Under the pieces are notes generated by a model. The model saw only the letters and a program-made list of their open reading frames with translations, did not search any database and was not told where the DNA came from. The translations under genes were made by a program, and so were the position numbers. A stretch of 64,000 bases of DNA from Marinilactibacillus sp. Marseille-P9653 (GTDB taxonomy: Bacteria > Bacillota > Bacilli > Lactobacillales > Carnobacteriaceae_A), in NCBI RefSeq assembly GCF_916618885.1, contig NZ_CAKAKH010000001.1, positions 1,909,005-1,973,004 on the forward strand, written 5' to 3'. Positions 49,863 through 58,882 of the stretch are shown piece after piece. Each line of letters starts with the position of its first letter. The first letter of the stretch is position 1.

Positions 49863-49902
49863 AAAAAAATCACCAACGACTATTCTGTCGTCAGTGATTT
49901 TT
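49863..49902 (-). terminator. Terminator after marR
   Basis: Read leftward, AAAAATCAC-GACGAC / GTCGTTGGTGATTTTTTT forms an interrupted stem with a T7 tail. Confidence 0.9.
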
Positions 49903-49907
49903 CAGAT

Positions 49908-50345
49908 TTATTTGAAGTTTGCTTTGATCTTAGATAAGGTAGCTTTGAACTGTGCAAGTTCTGCTTCATCAATTCCTTGAGTAATGGTTTCTTCAAGTTT
50001 TTCAATGTAAGGTTTGAAAGCATTAATTTGTTCAATCGCTTTATCGGTTAAAACAATCTCTTTTAGACGCTTATCTGTCTGCGTACCTTTTCTTTCATCA
50101 ATATAGCCATTATTTTTCAAGCGTTTAACTAAATTACTTGTTGTAGATTTACGAATGGAGAATTCTTTTTCGATATCTTTTTGGAAAATGGGTTTATGTT
50201 GATTTTCGTACAAGAAACTTAACGCCCATGCCTGCATCCGATGCATCTCTTCGAAGTTTTTTCCGGCTTTTTCCTTTTCGATATAGCGTACAAATAAGAT
50301 CGATAACTCTCTTAATTCATATCCAATCGTACCGTGAGGGTCCAT
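49908..50345 (-). CDS. MarR family transcriptional regulator
   Basis: Winged-helix repressor of 145 residues. The DNA-binding part (about 45-105) shows PIFQKDIEKEFSIRKSTTSNLVKRLKNNGYI followed by the wing with RLKEIVLT. It is the last gene of the exporter cluster: the exporter stop lies 61 bp upstream, with an inverted repeat GTTAACT/AGTTAAC in the gap. Regulation of the two ABC genes, and possibly of itself, is inferred from this position. Confidence 0.9.
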   Translation of the reverse strand: MDPHGTIGYELRELSILFVRYIEKEKAGKNFEEMHRMQAWALSFLYENQHKPIFQKDIEKEFSIRKSTTSNLVKRLKNNGYIDERKGTQTDKRLKEIVLTDKAIEQINAFKPYIEKLEETITQGIDEAELAQFKATLSKIKANFK

Positions 50346-50387
50346 GCTGACTCATCCTCTCTTAACCGTGTCCACTTACTGTTTTAG

Positions 50388-50403
50388 GTTAACTCAAGTT
50401 AAC
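50388..50403. promoter_or_regulatory. Inverted repeat in front of marR
   Basis: GTTAACT / AGTTAAC with a 2-nt centre, between the exporter gene stop and the marR start. Together with the site at 54044 it is a candidate MarR operator (shared AGTTA/TAACT core). Confidence 0.5.
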
Positions 50404-50406
50404 GGA

Positions 50407-52176
50407 TCATTTTTCAAATTGACTGTTATAAAGATCAGAGTAGAATCCTTGAGCTTGCATCAACGCTTCGTGGTTACCACTTTCGATGATGGCACCGTCT
50501 TTCATAACAAGAATCGTATCTGCATTTTGGATCGTAGATAAACGGTGGGCAATAACAAATGATGTTCTGCCTTCCATTAATTTATCCATTGCAGCTTGAA
50601 TTAGTTCTTCTGTTCTTGTATCTACTGAACTGGTTGCTTCATCCAAAATTAACATTGGAGAATCTTTCAATAATGCTCGAGCAATCGTCATCAATTGTTT
50701 TTGACCAACTGAAAGTGAAACAGTATCGTTCAAGACTGTGTCGTAACCTTCAGGAAGTGTTTTGATAAAGTGATCTACACCGACAGCCACACAAGCATCT
50801 ATCACTTGTTGATCTGAGATATTTTTCTGGTTATAAATCAAGTTTTCTTTGACGGTTCCTTCGAACAACCAAGTATCTTGTAAAACCATACAGAACTGTT
50901 CATGAATTTCTTCACGGGTCATTTCTGCAATATCTTCATGGTCAATGAGTATTCTACCTTCCGTTACTTCATAAAATTTCATCAGTAAGTTAACGATGGT
51001 TGTTTTACCCGCACCTGTTGGTCCAACGATAGCAATTTTTTGACCAGGTAAAGCTTCTGTAGAGAAATCATCAATAATCGTTTTAGAAGGATCGTATCCA
51101 AAGCTAACATGGTCGAACTCAACGTGTCCAGTTGTTTTACCCGTGATTTTTTGAGTTTTACCTGTTTCGTTTTGCATTTCATCTTCATTTAAGAATTCAA
51201 ATACTCGACCCATTGCAGCATTCGCTTGTTGTAGACCAGTGAACGCTTGTGCCATTTGACCAAGTGGTTGAGAGAACAATCTAACGTAGACAGTGAAAGC
51301 TACAATCACACCAAAAGTGATGGATCCTTGAATCACTAGAATCGCACCGACGATACAAACGACTACGTATCCAAAGTTACCAATGAATCCCATTAATGGT
51401 TGCATCATCCCAGAAAGAAACTGTGCTTTCCAAACACTTGAATAAAGATCTGAATTCATTCCTTCAAAATCTTCGACTGATTGATCTTTTGCATTATAAG
51501 AATAGATTGTATTGTGGCCAGTGTAAGCTTCTTCCACAAATCCATTAACTTTAGCCAATTTGCTTTGTTGTCCTTTAAAGTGAATCTGAGATTTTTTGAT
51601 TAAGAATGTCAAAATCACGAATCCAAGTAATACAGAAGCAATAGCTGAAAAACTCATAATCAAATTTGTTTTGAGCATCATAAACAAACATCCGATAAAC
51701 AAGACAACTGAGCTGACGAGTGTCCCCAAACTTTGATTCAATGATTGTCCAACAGTATCCAAGTCATTGGTTACGCGACTTAATATATCTCCTTGACTGT
51801 TAGAGTCAAAATATTTAAGCGGTAATTTATTGATTTTGATTGAAATTTCTTCTCTTAAACGTTTAGAGAATTTTTGAGTAATCGTTGCTACAATAAAGCC
51901 TTGTCCATAAGTCAAGGCACTACCGATCAAGTACAATATCACTAACGTGATCCCAATACGGTTGATTTGTGCGATATCGATTTGTGTCCCAATACCTTGA
52001 ACAACAATATCTGTAATTTCACTTAAGCGGTCAGGTCCGATAATGACTGTGACACTTCCGAATGCTGCAAAGATGATTGATAACAAGAATAGAATCTTGT
52101 ATTGTCCAGCATAGATATTTACATTCGCTAATATTTCTTTCAAACTATAACTTTGCTCTTTTTTTGTATTATCCAT
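50407..52176 (-). CDS. ABC multidrug exporter subunit with canonical Walker B
   Basis: Half transporter of 589 residues: six transmembrane helices (residues 25-320) and a C-terminal ATPase. Walker A is VGPTGAGKTT, Walker B LILDEATSSVD with the catalytic Glu, and the H-loop IAHRLS. The signature reads LSVGQKQ instead of LSGGQ. This gene overlaps the next subunit gene by 8 bp. The pair has the asymmetry known from LmrCD/BmrCD-type heterodimers: this subunit gives the catalytic Glu and the other gives the intact signature. The exported drug is unknown. Confidence 0.92.
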   Translation of the reverse strand: MDNTKKEQSYSLKEILANVNIYAGQYKILFLLSIIFAAFGSVTVIIGPDRLSEITDIVVQGIGTQIDIAQINRIGITLVILYLIGSALTYGQGFIVATITQKFSKRLREEISIKINKLPLKYFDSNSQGDILSRVTNDLDTVGQSLNQSLGTLVSSVVLFIGCLFMMLKTNLIMSFSAIASVLLGFVILTFLIKKSQIHFKGQQSKLAKVNGFVEEAYTGHNTIYSYNAKDQSVEDFEGMNSDLYSSVWKAQFLSGMMQPLMGFIGNFGYVVVCIVGAILVIQGSITFGVIVAFTVYVRLFSQPLGQMAQAFTGLQQANAAMGRVFEFLNEDEMQNETGKTQKITGKTTGHVEFDHVSFGYDPSKTIIDDFSTEALPGQKIAIVGPTGAGKTTIVNLLMKFYEVTEGRILIDHEDIAEMTREEIHEQFCMVLQDTWLFEGTVKENLIYNQKNISDQQVIDACVAVGVDHFIKTLPEGYDTVLNDTVSLSVGQKQLMTIARALLKDSPMLILDEATSSVDTRTEELIQAAMDKLMEGRTSFVIAHRLSTIQNADTILVMKDGAIIESGNHEALMQAQGFYSDLYNSQFEK

Positions 52177-53932
52177 TATTCAGTTCCTCCTTGGAAAGTT
52201 GAGAATAGGCAATCTCTTGATACACTTGATTACTTTCCAACAGTTCTTTATGCGTTCCTTGACCGACGACTCTTCCTTCTTCTAAAACAAGAATCTGATC
52301 TGCATCCATAATCGTACTGATTCTTTGGGCAACAATCAGTTTAGTTGTATCGGCCATTTGTTCAGACAGGTTGTGTCTTAGTTTTCTATCTGTTTTGTAA
52401 TCTAAAGCAGAAAATGAATCATCAAAGATTAATATTTCAGCTTTTCTAGCAATCGCACGTGCAATAGATAGTCGTTGTTTTTGTCCACCAGAGAAGTTAC
52501 TTCCCGCTTGTGCAACGCGACTTTCTAGCTGGTCTTCTTTTCCAAGAACGAATTCTTTTGCTTCTGCGAGTTCTAGTGCTTTATAAATTTCTGAATCATC
52601 TTCAGGCAAATTAGAACTATGTCCAAAGTTCATATTCGAGCGAATCGTTCCACTAAATAAAAATGGATTCTGAGGTATATAAGCGATTTTCTCATTTAAG
52701 TCTTGGTGGCTATACGATTTAATGTCTTGTCCGTCAATCAATATCTGACCCTCTGTTACATCGTAAAACCTTGGAATCAAACCAATAATGGTACTTTTAC
52801 CACTACCTGTTGATCCGATGAAAGCAACTGTATCACCAGCATTGGCCGTGAAGTTGATGTCTTTGATAACCGGTTCTGATGCATTTGGATAAGCGAACGT
52901 CACGTTTTTGAATGATACAGTTCCTTTTCCATTAGCTGATTGTTCACTCTCTCTAGCAAACTTGATTGTAGAGTCCAATTCCAAAACTTCGTTGATTCGT
53001 TTCGCTGAAACCAGTGCTCTTGGTAGGATCAAGAAAACAATCGTCATTAACATAAATCCTAAAACGACTTGGAATGCATAGGAAGAAAATACAACCATAT
53101 CACTAAATAATGTGATTCTTTCTTCTAGCCCTACTGCATCGATTAAATGTGCACCAATCCAGTAAACCGATAAAGCTAATCCACTTGAGATGATAGACAT
53201 TCCAGGGTTCATGATGGCTAACATTCTGCTAGTAAACAAGTTCACGTTTGTTAATTCTTCATTGGCATCCAATGATTTACCGTTTTGGTAACCTTCAGCG
53301 TTATACGCTCTAACCACACGAATACCTTGTAAGTTCTCACGAGTCAGACTGTTCAATCTATCCGTCAAAGATTGGATTCGGCCAAATTTTGGCTGAACGA
53401 ATACTAGAATCGTGCTTAGCATAACTAGTAAAGCGAGTACCGCTACACCTGTTGCCGCAGTCCATTGCCAGTTCTTATCAGCAATCTTTGTAATCGCCCA
53501 GATTGCTGTAATTGGTCCTTTAATAACCACTTGCAGTCCAACGGCAATAACCAGTTGAATCTGAGTAATATCATTAGTTGTTCGTGTAATCAAACTAGGA
53601 ATCGAAAATTGTTTGATTTCTCCTGGTGTATAGTCCATGACACTATTGAAGACTTGTCCACGAATTCTTTGCGTTACGCCTGCCGCAACTTTTGAGGCAA
53701 TGAACCCAACGATGATAGAGGCCACTAAGCTTAGTAAAGAAAGTGTGACCATAATGGATCCTGGTGAAAAAATATCTGAAACCGTTGTTCCTGGTGTTTG
53801 TAGTCTTGTAGTGATGTCAGCCAAATAATCAGGAATTTTTAACTCCAACCATACTTGAACCATGATAAAAAGAATACTGAGAATAATCCCGATTCTTTCT
53901 TTTGTGTTTGCTTTTCTTAATAGTTTTAACAT
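52169..53932 (-). CDS. ABC multidrug exporter subunit with degenerate Walker B
   Basis: Partner half transporter of 587 residues, first in the operon. It has six transmembrane helices followed by an ATPase with Walker A IGSTGSGKST and the canonical signature FSGGQKQR. Walker B is LIFDDSFSALD, where Asp replaces the catalytic Glu, and the H-loop Gln VAQRIS replaces His. These changes define the degenerate nucleotide site of heterodimeric exporters. A 26-bp inverted repeat lies about 110 bp upstream of the start. Confidence 0.92.
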   Translation of the reverse strand: MLKLLRKANTKERIGIILSILFIMVQVWLELKIPDYLADITTRLQTPGTTVSDIFSPGSIMVTLSLLSLVASIIVGFIASKVAAGVTQRIRGQVFNSVMDYTPGEIKQFSIPSLITRTTNDITQIQLVIAVGLQVVIKGPITAIWAITKIADKNWQWTAATGVAVLALLVMLSTILVFVQPKFGRIQSLTDRLNSLTRENLQGIRVVRAYNAEGYQNGKSLDANEELTNVNLFTSRMLAIMNPGMSIISSGLALSVYWIGAHLIDAVGLEERITLFSDMVVFSSYAFQVVLGFMLMTIVFLILPRALVSAKRINEVLELDSTIKFARESEQSANGKGTVSFKNVTFAYPNASEPVIKDINFTANAGDTVAFIGSTGSGKSTIIGLIPRFYDVTEGQILIDGQDIKSYSHQDLNEKIAYIPQNPFLFSGTIRSNMNFGHSSNLPEDDSEIYKALELAEAKEFVLGKEDQLESRVAQAGSNFSGGQKQRLSIARAIARKAEILIFDDSFSALDYKTDRKLRHNLSEQMADTTKLIVAQRISTIMDADQILVLEEGRVVGQGTHKELLESNQVYQEIAYSQLSKEELNNG

Positions 53933-54043
53933 AATGTCCTCCGTCTAGCAGTAAGCGAGTTGAACTTCTTTTATATTTATTACTTTTATAGTAGAATTTG
54001 TAGTCTTCTTTTTCGTAATTACAGAGGTTTTGCCACTTACTGA

Positions 54044-54069
54044 AATATAGTTACCGTGCTAACTATATT
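54044..54069. promoter_or_regulatory. Operator-like inverted repeat upstream of the exporter operon
   Basis: Perfect 10-bp arms AATATAGTTA / TAACTATATT with a 6-nt spacer, in the promoter region of the gene starting at 53932. It shares the AGTTA/TAACT core with the repeat before marR. Binding by the MarR protein is inferred. Confidence 0.6.
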
Positions 54070-54457
54070 ATCCTTACTTTTAGTAAATGTCAATATAAAT
54101 AATATGAATTTTCTGTGCTCTCATAACAAGAAACCCTTTTCATATCAAGGACGAAACAATTAACTAGTCGATGTAACAATGTTGATGCCGGTTGCATATT
54201 GAACCTTACTGTTTGAACTGTTTTTTTAGTACGTCTATTGCATCCTTTCTCAAGTCATAACTAAGTAAGGTATTCCGTACTGTCTATTTTTTTACGCTGG
54301 TGTGTACTATTTCATTGTTGGTATACTTAATATATTGCGACTTATTACGATATTAAACATAAAATAATGTTCTCTAAATCTACTATTATAGTATTTTCAA
54401 ATTGAACCTATTATGTTTTCATTTTTAGCTATTCATTTTACTCTAAGGAGATGAAAT
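54070..54457. other. Non-coding region between the exporter operon and the GGDEF gene
   Basis: About 390 nt, AT-rich, no convincing coding frame. It should hold promoters for both divergent units. AAGGAG lies 7 nt before the GGDEF start. No terminator or conserved RNA fold was recognised. Confidence 0.4.
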
Positions 54458-56326
54458 ATGACCATAAAAAGAAAAAATCAGATTTGGTTGTTGGTCATTA
54501 TTGGTTGGTTTTCGTTCTACTTTGGCTGGCTCCTATTTTGGTCGGATAACATGAACGTTCAAACAACCGGAGGTAACCTTATCTCTTTGATAGGCTCCTT
54601 TGTACCAGTCTTGTGGATTACTGATTCTTTTCGCTACAATCAGCTACACAGGAATAAACGCTATTGGCAATTATTATTGTTTGCTTCTGCTAGTTATTTA
54701 CTTGCAGAGTTCTGTTGGATTTTTACAGATACGATTCTAACAGGAGAACCAAGCTTTCCTGGCATTTATGATGTTTTCTATGTTTTATCTGGTTTCGGCT
54801 ATTTCCTTGCTTTTGCTTGGAGAATTGCAAGATATGCTAAAAAATCGTTTATTTTGAAATTCTTATTTGATATTTTAGTCATCTTGTCTGTAGCACTAAC
54901 GTTCAGCTGGTATTACATCTTAGGACCCATTATTTCGGAAACATCCGGTTCAATGTTTGCTTCCGTTTCAGTCGCTCTTTTTTATCTCGTTGGAGATATT
55001 GTATTGGTTTTATGCGTATCAATCTTTTATTTTGGTGGCGAATATTTTTATCAAAAAAAAGCAATGTACTATATTATATTAGCTATTTTCATACAGATTA
55101 TCTCAATTAGTCTATACTTTCTTGAGAGTACACAGGCAGCCTATCTATCTGGAAGTTGGTTTGATCCACTCTTCGTCTTACCTGTTTTGTTGATTGGGTA
55201 TACCTCCTTACTTGAGGGGGAGTGTGATATCCAGGAAATAACTGAACTGCCAGATACCGAAGACATTGCTACATCCATCCCTCGACTGATCTTGCCATAT
55301 ACATTGGTTGTGGTTTTATTTACTTTTATGATCAATCACTCTAGCGGACTAGATGTCATTAGTATTGGCTCTGGAATTTCTATTATTCTTGTCATCCTTA
55401 GACAATTTATTGTTATCTTTGAAAATCGAACGCTAGTCAAACAATATTATGATAAAGCTGAAGAACTCGAAATCAGTGAAGAACGCTATCGATCATTATT
55501 TGAATACCATCCAGATTCTGTTTTTTCACTTGACTTGAAAGGGACAATTGAAAGTATGAATCCTGTTGGTGCTACTCTTTTAGGCAGAGATCAAAGTAGT
55601 GTGATTGGCACTCCAATCACTGAATATATTGATGCACAACAGCTAAAACAGGCTCGTGAGAATATCATGAAGATCAACGAAGGTTGGATTAATAGTCACG
55701 AATTTCCATTTCAAAACAATCATGGAAAAAATCTTTGGATTCATATGACACATATCCCTATCTTAGTTAAAAGTAAACTCGTCGGTAGTTTTGGTGTGGG
55801 AAGAGATATCACTGAACATAAATTAGATCAGGAAAAAATCCATTTCTACGCTTACCATGATCACTTAACTGGCTTGGCTAATCGAAGATCGTTTGAAAAT
55901 AACTTGCAAGAAACCATAGATAGTTCAAAAGTCAATAAAACACAATTTGCAATCTTGTTTCTTGATTTAGATAAATTCAAAGAAATCAATGATTATTATG
56001 GACACGCAGTTGGTGATGAGATTCTAGTTTCTATCTCTAAAAGAATAAAAGAATTTATTGAAGAAGATGATATCGCGGCACGACTTGGGGGAGATGAATT
56101 TACGATTCTTATAAAAAATGTCTCCGCCTATCTTGTTCCAGCGAAGATTCAATCCTTGCAAGAACTATTAAGCGAACCTCATATAATCAATGGACATTCT
56201 TTGAACTGTACTGCTAGTATCGGTTTCTCCTATTATCCAGTCGATGGGTTAACAGCAACCGAATTACTCAGTAAAGCTGACAATGCCATGTACCGAGTCA
56301 AAAGAAGCGAACAGCACTTCAAATAA
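54458..56326 (+). CDS. Membrane PAS-GGDEF diguanylate cyclase
   Basis: Predicted c-di-GMP synthase of 622 residues. The N-terminal 320 residues form about nine transmembrane helices. A PAS domain follows (about 340-460, YRSLFEYHPDSVFSLDLKGTIESMNPVG), and then a GGDEF domain (about 465-620) starting HDHLTGLANRRSF. The active motif GGDEF is intact (ARLGGDEFTIL). The product-inhibition I-site (RxxD just before it) reads EEDD, so the arginine is missing. No EAL or HD-GYP domain is present. It is monocistronic and followed by a terminator. Confidence 0.92.
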   Translation: MTIKRKNQIWLLVIIGWFSFYFGWLLFWSDNMNVQTTGGNLISLIGSFVPVLWITDSFRYNQLHRNKRYWQLLLFASASYLLAEFCWIFTDTILTGEPSFPGIYDVFYVLSGFGYFLAFAWRIARYAKKSFILKFLFDILVILSVALTFSWYYILGPIISETSGSMFASVSVALFYLVGDIVLVLCVSIFYFGGEYFYQKKAMYYIILAIFIQIISISLYFLESTQAAYLSGSWFDPLFVLPVLLIGYTSLLEGECDIQEITELPDTEDIATSIPRLILPYTLVVVLFTFMINHSSGLDVISIGSGISIILVILRQFIVIFENRTLVKQYYDKAEELEISEERYRSLFEYHPDSVFSLDLKGTIESMNPVGATLLGRDQSSVIGTPITEYIDAQQLKQARENIMKINEGWINSHEFPFQNNHGKNLWIHMTHIPILVKSKLVGSFGVGRDITEHKLDQEKIHFYAYHDHLTGLANRRSFENNLQETIDSSKVNKTQFAILFLDLDKFKEINDYYGHAVGDEILVSISKRIKEFIEEDDIAARLGGDEFTILIKNVSAYLVPAKIQSLQELLSEPHIINGHSLNCTASIGFSYYPVDGLTATELLSKADNAMYRVKRSEQHFK

Positions 56327-56333
56327 TGCAATA

Positions 56334-56383
56334 AAAAGCAGTAGGTTATCAACCCTTTCGGTCGGTAACCTATTGCTTTTTTA
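56334..56383 (+). terminator. Terminator after the GGDEF gene
   Basis: AAAAAGCA-TAGGTTA pairs with TAACCTATTGCTTTTTT around a GC-containing loop. It ends in T6. Confidence 0.92.
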
Positions 56384-56507
56384 GATTTTGATAACCTTAA
56401 ACCATTCTTTAGCGAACATTTCTACTGAAGCATATTCTTTATTTCTATAAAAAGAAATTCTAGCATGTCTCCTCATTCCATGGTATTCTACTATAAGCTA
56501 ATAGAAT

Positions 56508-56547
56508 AGACAGTTCGTAACCATCCTGTCGGAAAACAAAACTAGGG
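56508..56547 (+). promoter_or_regulatory. preQ1 class I riboswitch aptamer
   Basis: Stem GACAG (56509-56513) / CTGTC (56526-56530), with loop TTCGTAACCATC and the 3' tail AAAACAAAACTAGG. The loop motif CGTAACC and the A-rich tail match the Thermoanaerobacter tengcongensis preQ1-I aptamer (CGCAGTAACC and AACAAAACAAGG). The tail would form the H-type pseudoknot by pairing with the loop. The genes downstream, queT and queF, are classic preQ1-riboswitch targets. Confidence 0.85.
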
Positions 56548-56549
56548 AA

Positions 56550-56577
56550 GCAATAGCATATGACTATTGCATTTTTT
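56550..56577 (+). terminator. Riboswitch-controlled terminator hairpin
   Basis: Perfect 7-bp stem GCAATAG / CTATTGC with loop CATATGA, followed by ATTTTTT, starting 3 nt after the aptamer. This looks like the expression platform: preQ1 binding would favour termination upstream of queT. The upstream ACTAGG can pair with CCTAG at 56583-56587, a possible antiterminator. Confidence 0.65.
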
Positions 56578-56674
56578 GACGTCCTAGCATACTCATGCGG
56601 TGGATGTTTTTTTGTTGTCTGGGATTACTTTTTAGTGATACTTAAGCAACGCAAATTTATTGGAGGTGAACAAT

Positions 56675-57178
56675 ATGAAAGAGACTACTAAACAGTCATT
56701 CAATACCCGTAAACTGACGATTTCAGCACTAGTTATTGCATTATACATCGTCGCTATGGCTTCTACAGCATCGATTTCTTTCGGCGCTTATCAGATCCGA
56801 ATCGCGACGAGTCTTTACGCTCTTTCTTATTTATTCCCTTTTCTTGTTCTTCCACTTGGTTTGGCTAACGCACTTTCGAATTTTTTACTTGGCGGATTAG
56901 GTCCTATTGATGTAATCGGAGGATTGGTGATTGGGATACTCGTTTCCAGTTCCATCGTACTCATTCGACGTTTCGCATTACCTCGTTGGTCTATCGCTTT
57001 ACCGATTATCTTTTTAATTGGTTTAGGTATCCCAAGTTACTTGAATTTTTTACTTGGCGTTCCTTATTGGGCGCTAGTGGTCAACCTGGTGATTGGACAA
57101 ATCATTCCAGGAATTCTTGGTGTGTTACTGGTTCAAGCACTAGAAAAACCCTTAAAAGCTAGAAAGGTGATTTTATGA
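56675..57178 (+). CDS. queT: Queuosine precursor transporter QueT
   Basis: ECF-type substrate-binding membrane component for preQ0/preQ1 (COG4708). 167 residues with about five hydrophobic segments and the motif [39 protein letters not shown] 56675 has GGAGG 7-8 nt upstream; the TTG at 56660 overlaps that site and is rejected. A preQ1-I riboswitch lies upstream, and queF overlaps its stop by 4 bp. Transport energy presumably comes from shared ECF ATPases encoded elsewhere. Confidence 0.88.
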   Translation: MKETTKQSFNTRKLTISALVIALYIVAMASTASISFGAYQIRIATSLYALSYLFPFLVLPLGLANALSNFLLGGLGPIDVIGGLVIGILVSSSIVLIRRFALPRWSIALPIIFLIGLGIPSYLNFLLGVPYWALVVNLVIGQIIPGILGVLLVQALEKPLKARKVIL

Positions 57179-57672
57179 CAGGACGTAATGAAAAAGAGTT
57201 AACTGGTATCTCTCACTTAGGCAATCAAGAAGTGAAGTACAGTATGGATTATGCACCAGAAGTACTCGAAAGCTTTGACAACAAACATCCGAACAATGAT
57301 TACTTTGTAAAATTCAACTGTCCGGAATTTACAAGTCTTTGTCCCATCACTGGACAACCTGACTTTGCGACGATTTATATCTCTTATGTACCGGGTGAAA
57401 AAATGGTTGAAAGCAAGTCTTTGAAACTCTATCTATTCAGTTTCAGAAACCATGGAGATTTCCATGAAGACTGTATGAATATTATTATGAAAGACTTGAT
57501 CAAACTAATGGATCCAAAATACATCGAAGTTTGGGGTAAATTTACTCCTCGTGGCGGTATCTCAATCGATCCTTACTGTAACTACGGCAAACCTGGTACA
57601 CGCTGGGAAGACGTAGCCTGGAACCGATTAGCGAATCACGATATGTATCCCGAAACGATTGATAATCGTTAA
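57175..57672 (+). CDS. queF: NADPH-dependent 7-cyano-7-deazaguanine (preQ0) reductase QueF
   Basis: Reduces preQ0 to preQ1 in the cytosol. It is the short, unimodular form (165 residues) with the T-fold. The catalytic Cys lies in [11 protein letters not shown] (about residue 62). The QueF motif [21 protein letters not shown] binds NADPH and substrate. The start overlaps queT (ATGA), so the two are coupled and share the riboswitch. The product is used by tgt and queA in this same window. Confidence 0.95.
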   Translation: MTGRNEKELTGISHLGNQEVKYSMDYAPEVLESFDNKHPNNDYFVKFNCPEFTSLCPITGQPDFATIYISYVPGEKMVESKSLKLYLFSFRNHGDFHEDCMNIIMKDLIKLMDPKYIEVWGKFTPRGGISIDPYCNYGKPGTRWEDVAWNRLANHDMYPETIDNR

Positions 57673-57697
57673 ATCCATTTAACTTAATATATGAATA

Positions 57698-57757
57698 CAA
57701 CCTCTACTCACCTTTTAAATCGTTTGATTAGCCAATGATTTAATGTGACTAGAGGTT
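57698..57757. terminator. Long hairpin after queF
   Basis: AACCTCTA-TCAC / GTGA-TAGAGGTT outer stem (one C-C mismatch), continued inside by AAATC/GATTT. It is followed by TCTTTAT. It is probably a bidirectional terminator for queF and the opposing gene. Confidence 0.7.
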
Positions 57758-57760
57758 TCT

Positions 57761-58240
57761 TTATCGTCTAAATTGAGTTAATCTACTAAATGAAGCTTCG
57801 CTATAATCGCTAATATTTATCTTGTTTTCTGAGTAATTTAAAAGATTTTGCAATACCACAATTTTATTCTCTTCCATTTGATCCAGCCACTGCTCCAGTT
57901 CCGGCTGTACGTGAACTTCGAACAAAGCATCCACTTTTGGTTTAAATTCGATCAAACTAATACCTAAATGTTCCAATACTGCTTCATCACTTTCCGATAA
58001 GGATTCAGATACGACGGCGTGACATTTAAGTAAATTTTCTCCACCGTCAAATCCTTTTCCAGTCGAATAGACACTTTTCAGAAACGAATAGTCTTCTACC
58101 ATCGCTGGTCGATTACAATCCTCTAAAACTAAAAATCCAACAATTGATTTTAACGTTTCCTATTCAGTTTTCATCATACGGTATATTTCATAATTTGTTA
58201 TCTGAAGCTCTTTTACTAAGTACACAGAAGGCATATCCAT
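57761..58240 (-). pseudogene. Unknown gene interrupted by an in-frame TAG
   Basis: A strong ribosome site (AAAGGAGG, 6 nt spacing) leads to ATG 58240 and MDMPSVYLVKELQITNYEIY. Codon 27 (58160-58162) is TAG, after which the same frame stays open for 132 codons to the stop at 57761. The intact-looking 113-codon remainder from ATG 58102 has no ribosome site of its own. I do not recognise the family. The protein would be acidic, soluble and 159 residues long. It could be a recent nonsense mutation, a sequencing error or a read-through gene. Confidence 0.7.
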
Positions 58241-58394
58241 TCCGGTTCCTCCTTTCTATATACGAAAAAACATTTGCTTTTTTTTGGTAGTCTTTCTTAA
58301 TAACTATAATATATTCATTAATGCTTTAACTTTCAATTGTATCATTGTTATAATTGTCATAGTCATTCATATTGAACATTTCTAGGAGGTTGTT

Positions 58395-58859
58395 ATGGTT
58401 ACGTTAGTACCGATTAATGAAGAAAATTTTGAGGCTGTGTTGGCTTTAAGAGTCGCTGAAAGCCAAAGTAAGTTCGTTGCACCTACTGTTAGTTCTTTAG
58501 CAGAATGTTATCTTTACCGTAACAATGGTGATGTTTTCCCTTTTGCTATTCAAGATAAAGATATAGTGGTTGGCTTTTTATTGCTAGACACTGATGACGA
58601 AGATCACCAAATGACGATTTGGAGAATCATGATTGATCAAGCACATCAAGGTAAAGGTTACGGCCGACAAACCATTGAAAAAACAATCGAATTAGCTCAA
58701 TCTGATTCAACCTACGAGATTCTTATTGCCGATTATGTAAAGGGCAATGAAGTTATGGGTGACTTGTTGAAGTCGATTGGTTTCAAGTATCATTCCTTCA
58801 ATAAGAAATTTAACGAACATGTACTTCACTACCACTTAAACGAATCACCGCCGGAGTGA
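58395..58859 (+). CDS. GNAT family N-acetyltransferase
   Basis: A 154-residue acetyltransferase with the acetyl-CoA loop QGKGYGRQTIEKTIELA near residue 90 and the preceding strand IWRIMIDQAHQ. The sequence looks like spermine/spermidine or diamine acetyltransferases (BltD/PaiA type), but the substrate cannot be fixed. AGGAGG lies 5-6 nt before the ATG. It is flanked by the TAG-interrupted gene and the ATA-start gene, both on the opposite strand. Confidence 0.88.
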   Translation: MVTLVPINEENFEAVLALRVAESQSKFVAPTVSSLAECYLYRNNGDVFPFAIQDKDIVVGFLLLDTDDEDHQMTIWRIMIDQAHQGKGYGRQTIEKTIELAQSDSTYEILIADYVKGNEVMGDLLKSIGFKYHSFNKKFNEHVLHYHLNESPPE

Positions 58860-58880
58860 ATACGGATTTCTATTCACTCC
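58853..58880. terminator. Hairpin between the GNAT gene and the gene ending at 58883
   Basis: Perfect stem GGAGTGAATA / TATTCACTCC with an 8-nt loop, overlapping the GNAT stop codon. Neither side has a good T-run, so its termination strength is uncertain. Confidence 0.5.
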
Positions 58881-58882
58881 AA

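Noticed and set aside
56583-56600. preQ1-II-like string AGCATACTCATGCGG downstream of the aptamer
   Set aside because: Only a short similarity; the rest of the preQ1-II fold and the link to the Shine-Dalgarno are missing, while the preQ1-I match upstream is complete.
57698-57757. Small RNA gene suggested by the long hairpin after queF
   Set aside because: Position between converging genes and the short T-rich end are explained by a bidirectional terminator.
57761-58102. A normal 113-residue gene starting at ATG 58102
   Set aside because: No ribosome site precedes this ATG, and the same frame continues upstream through a TAG to a well-placed start at 58240.
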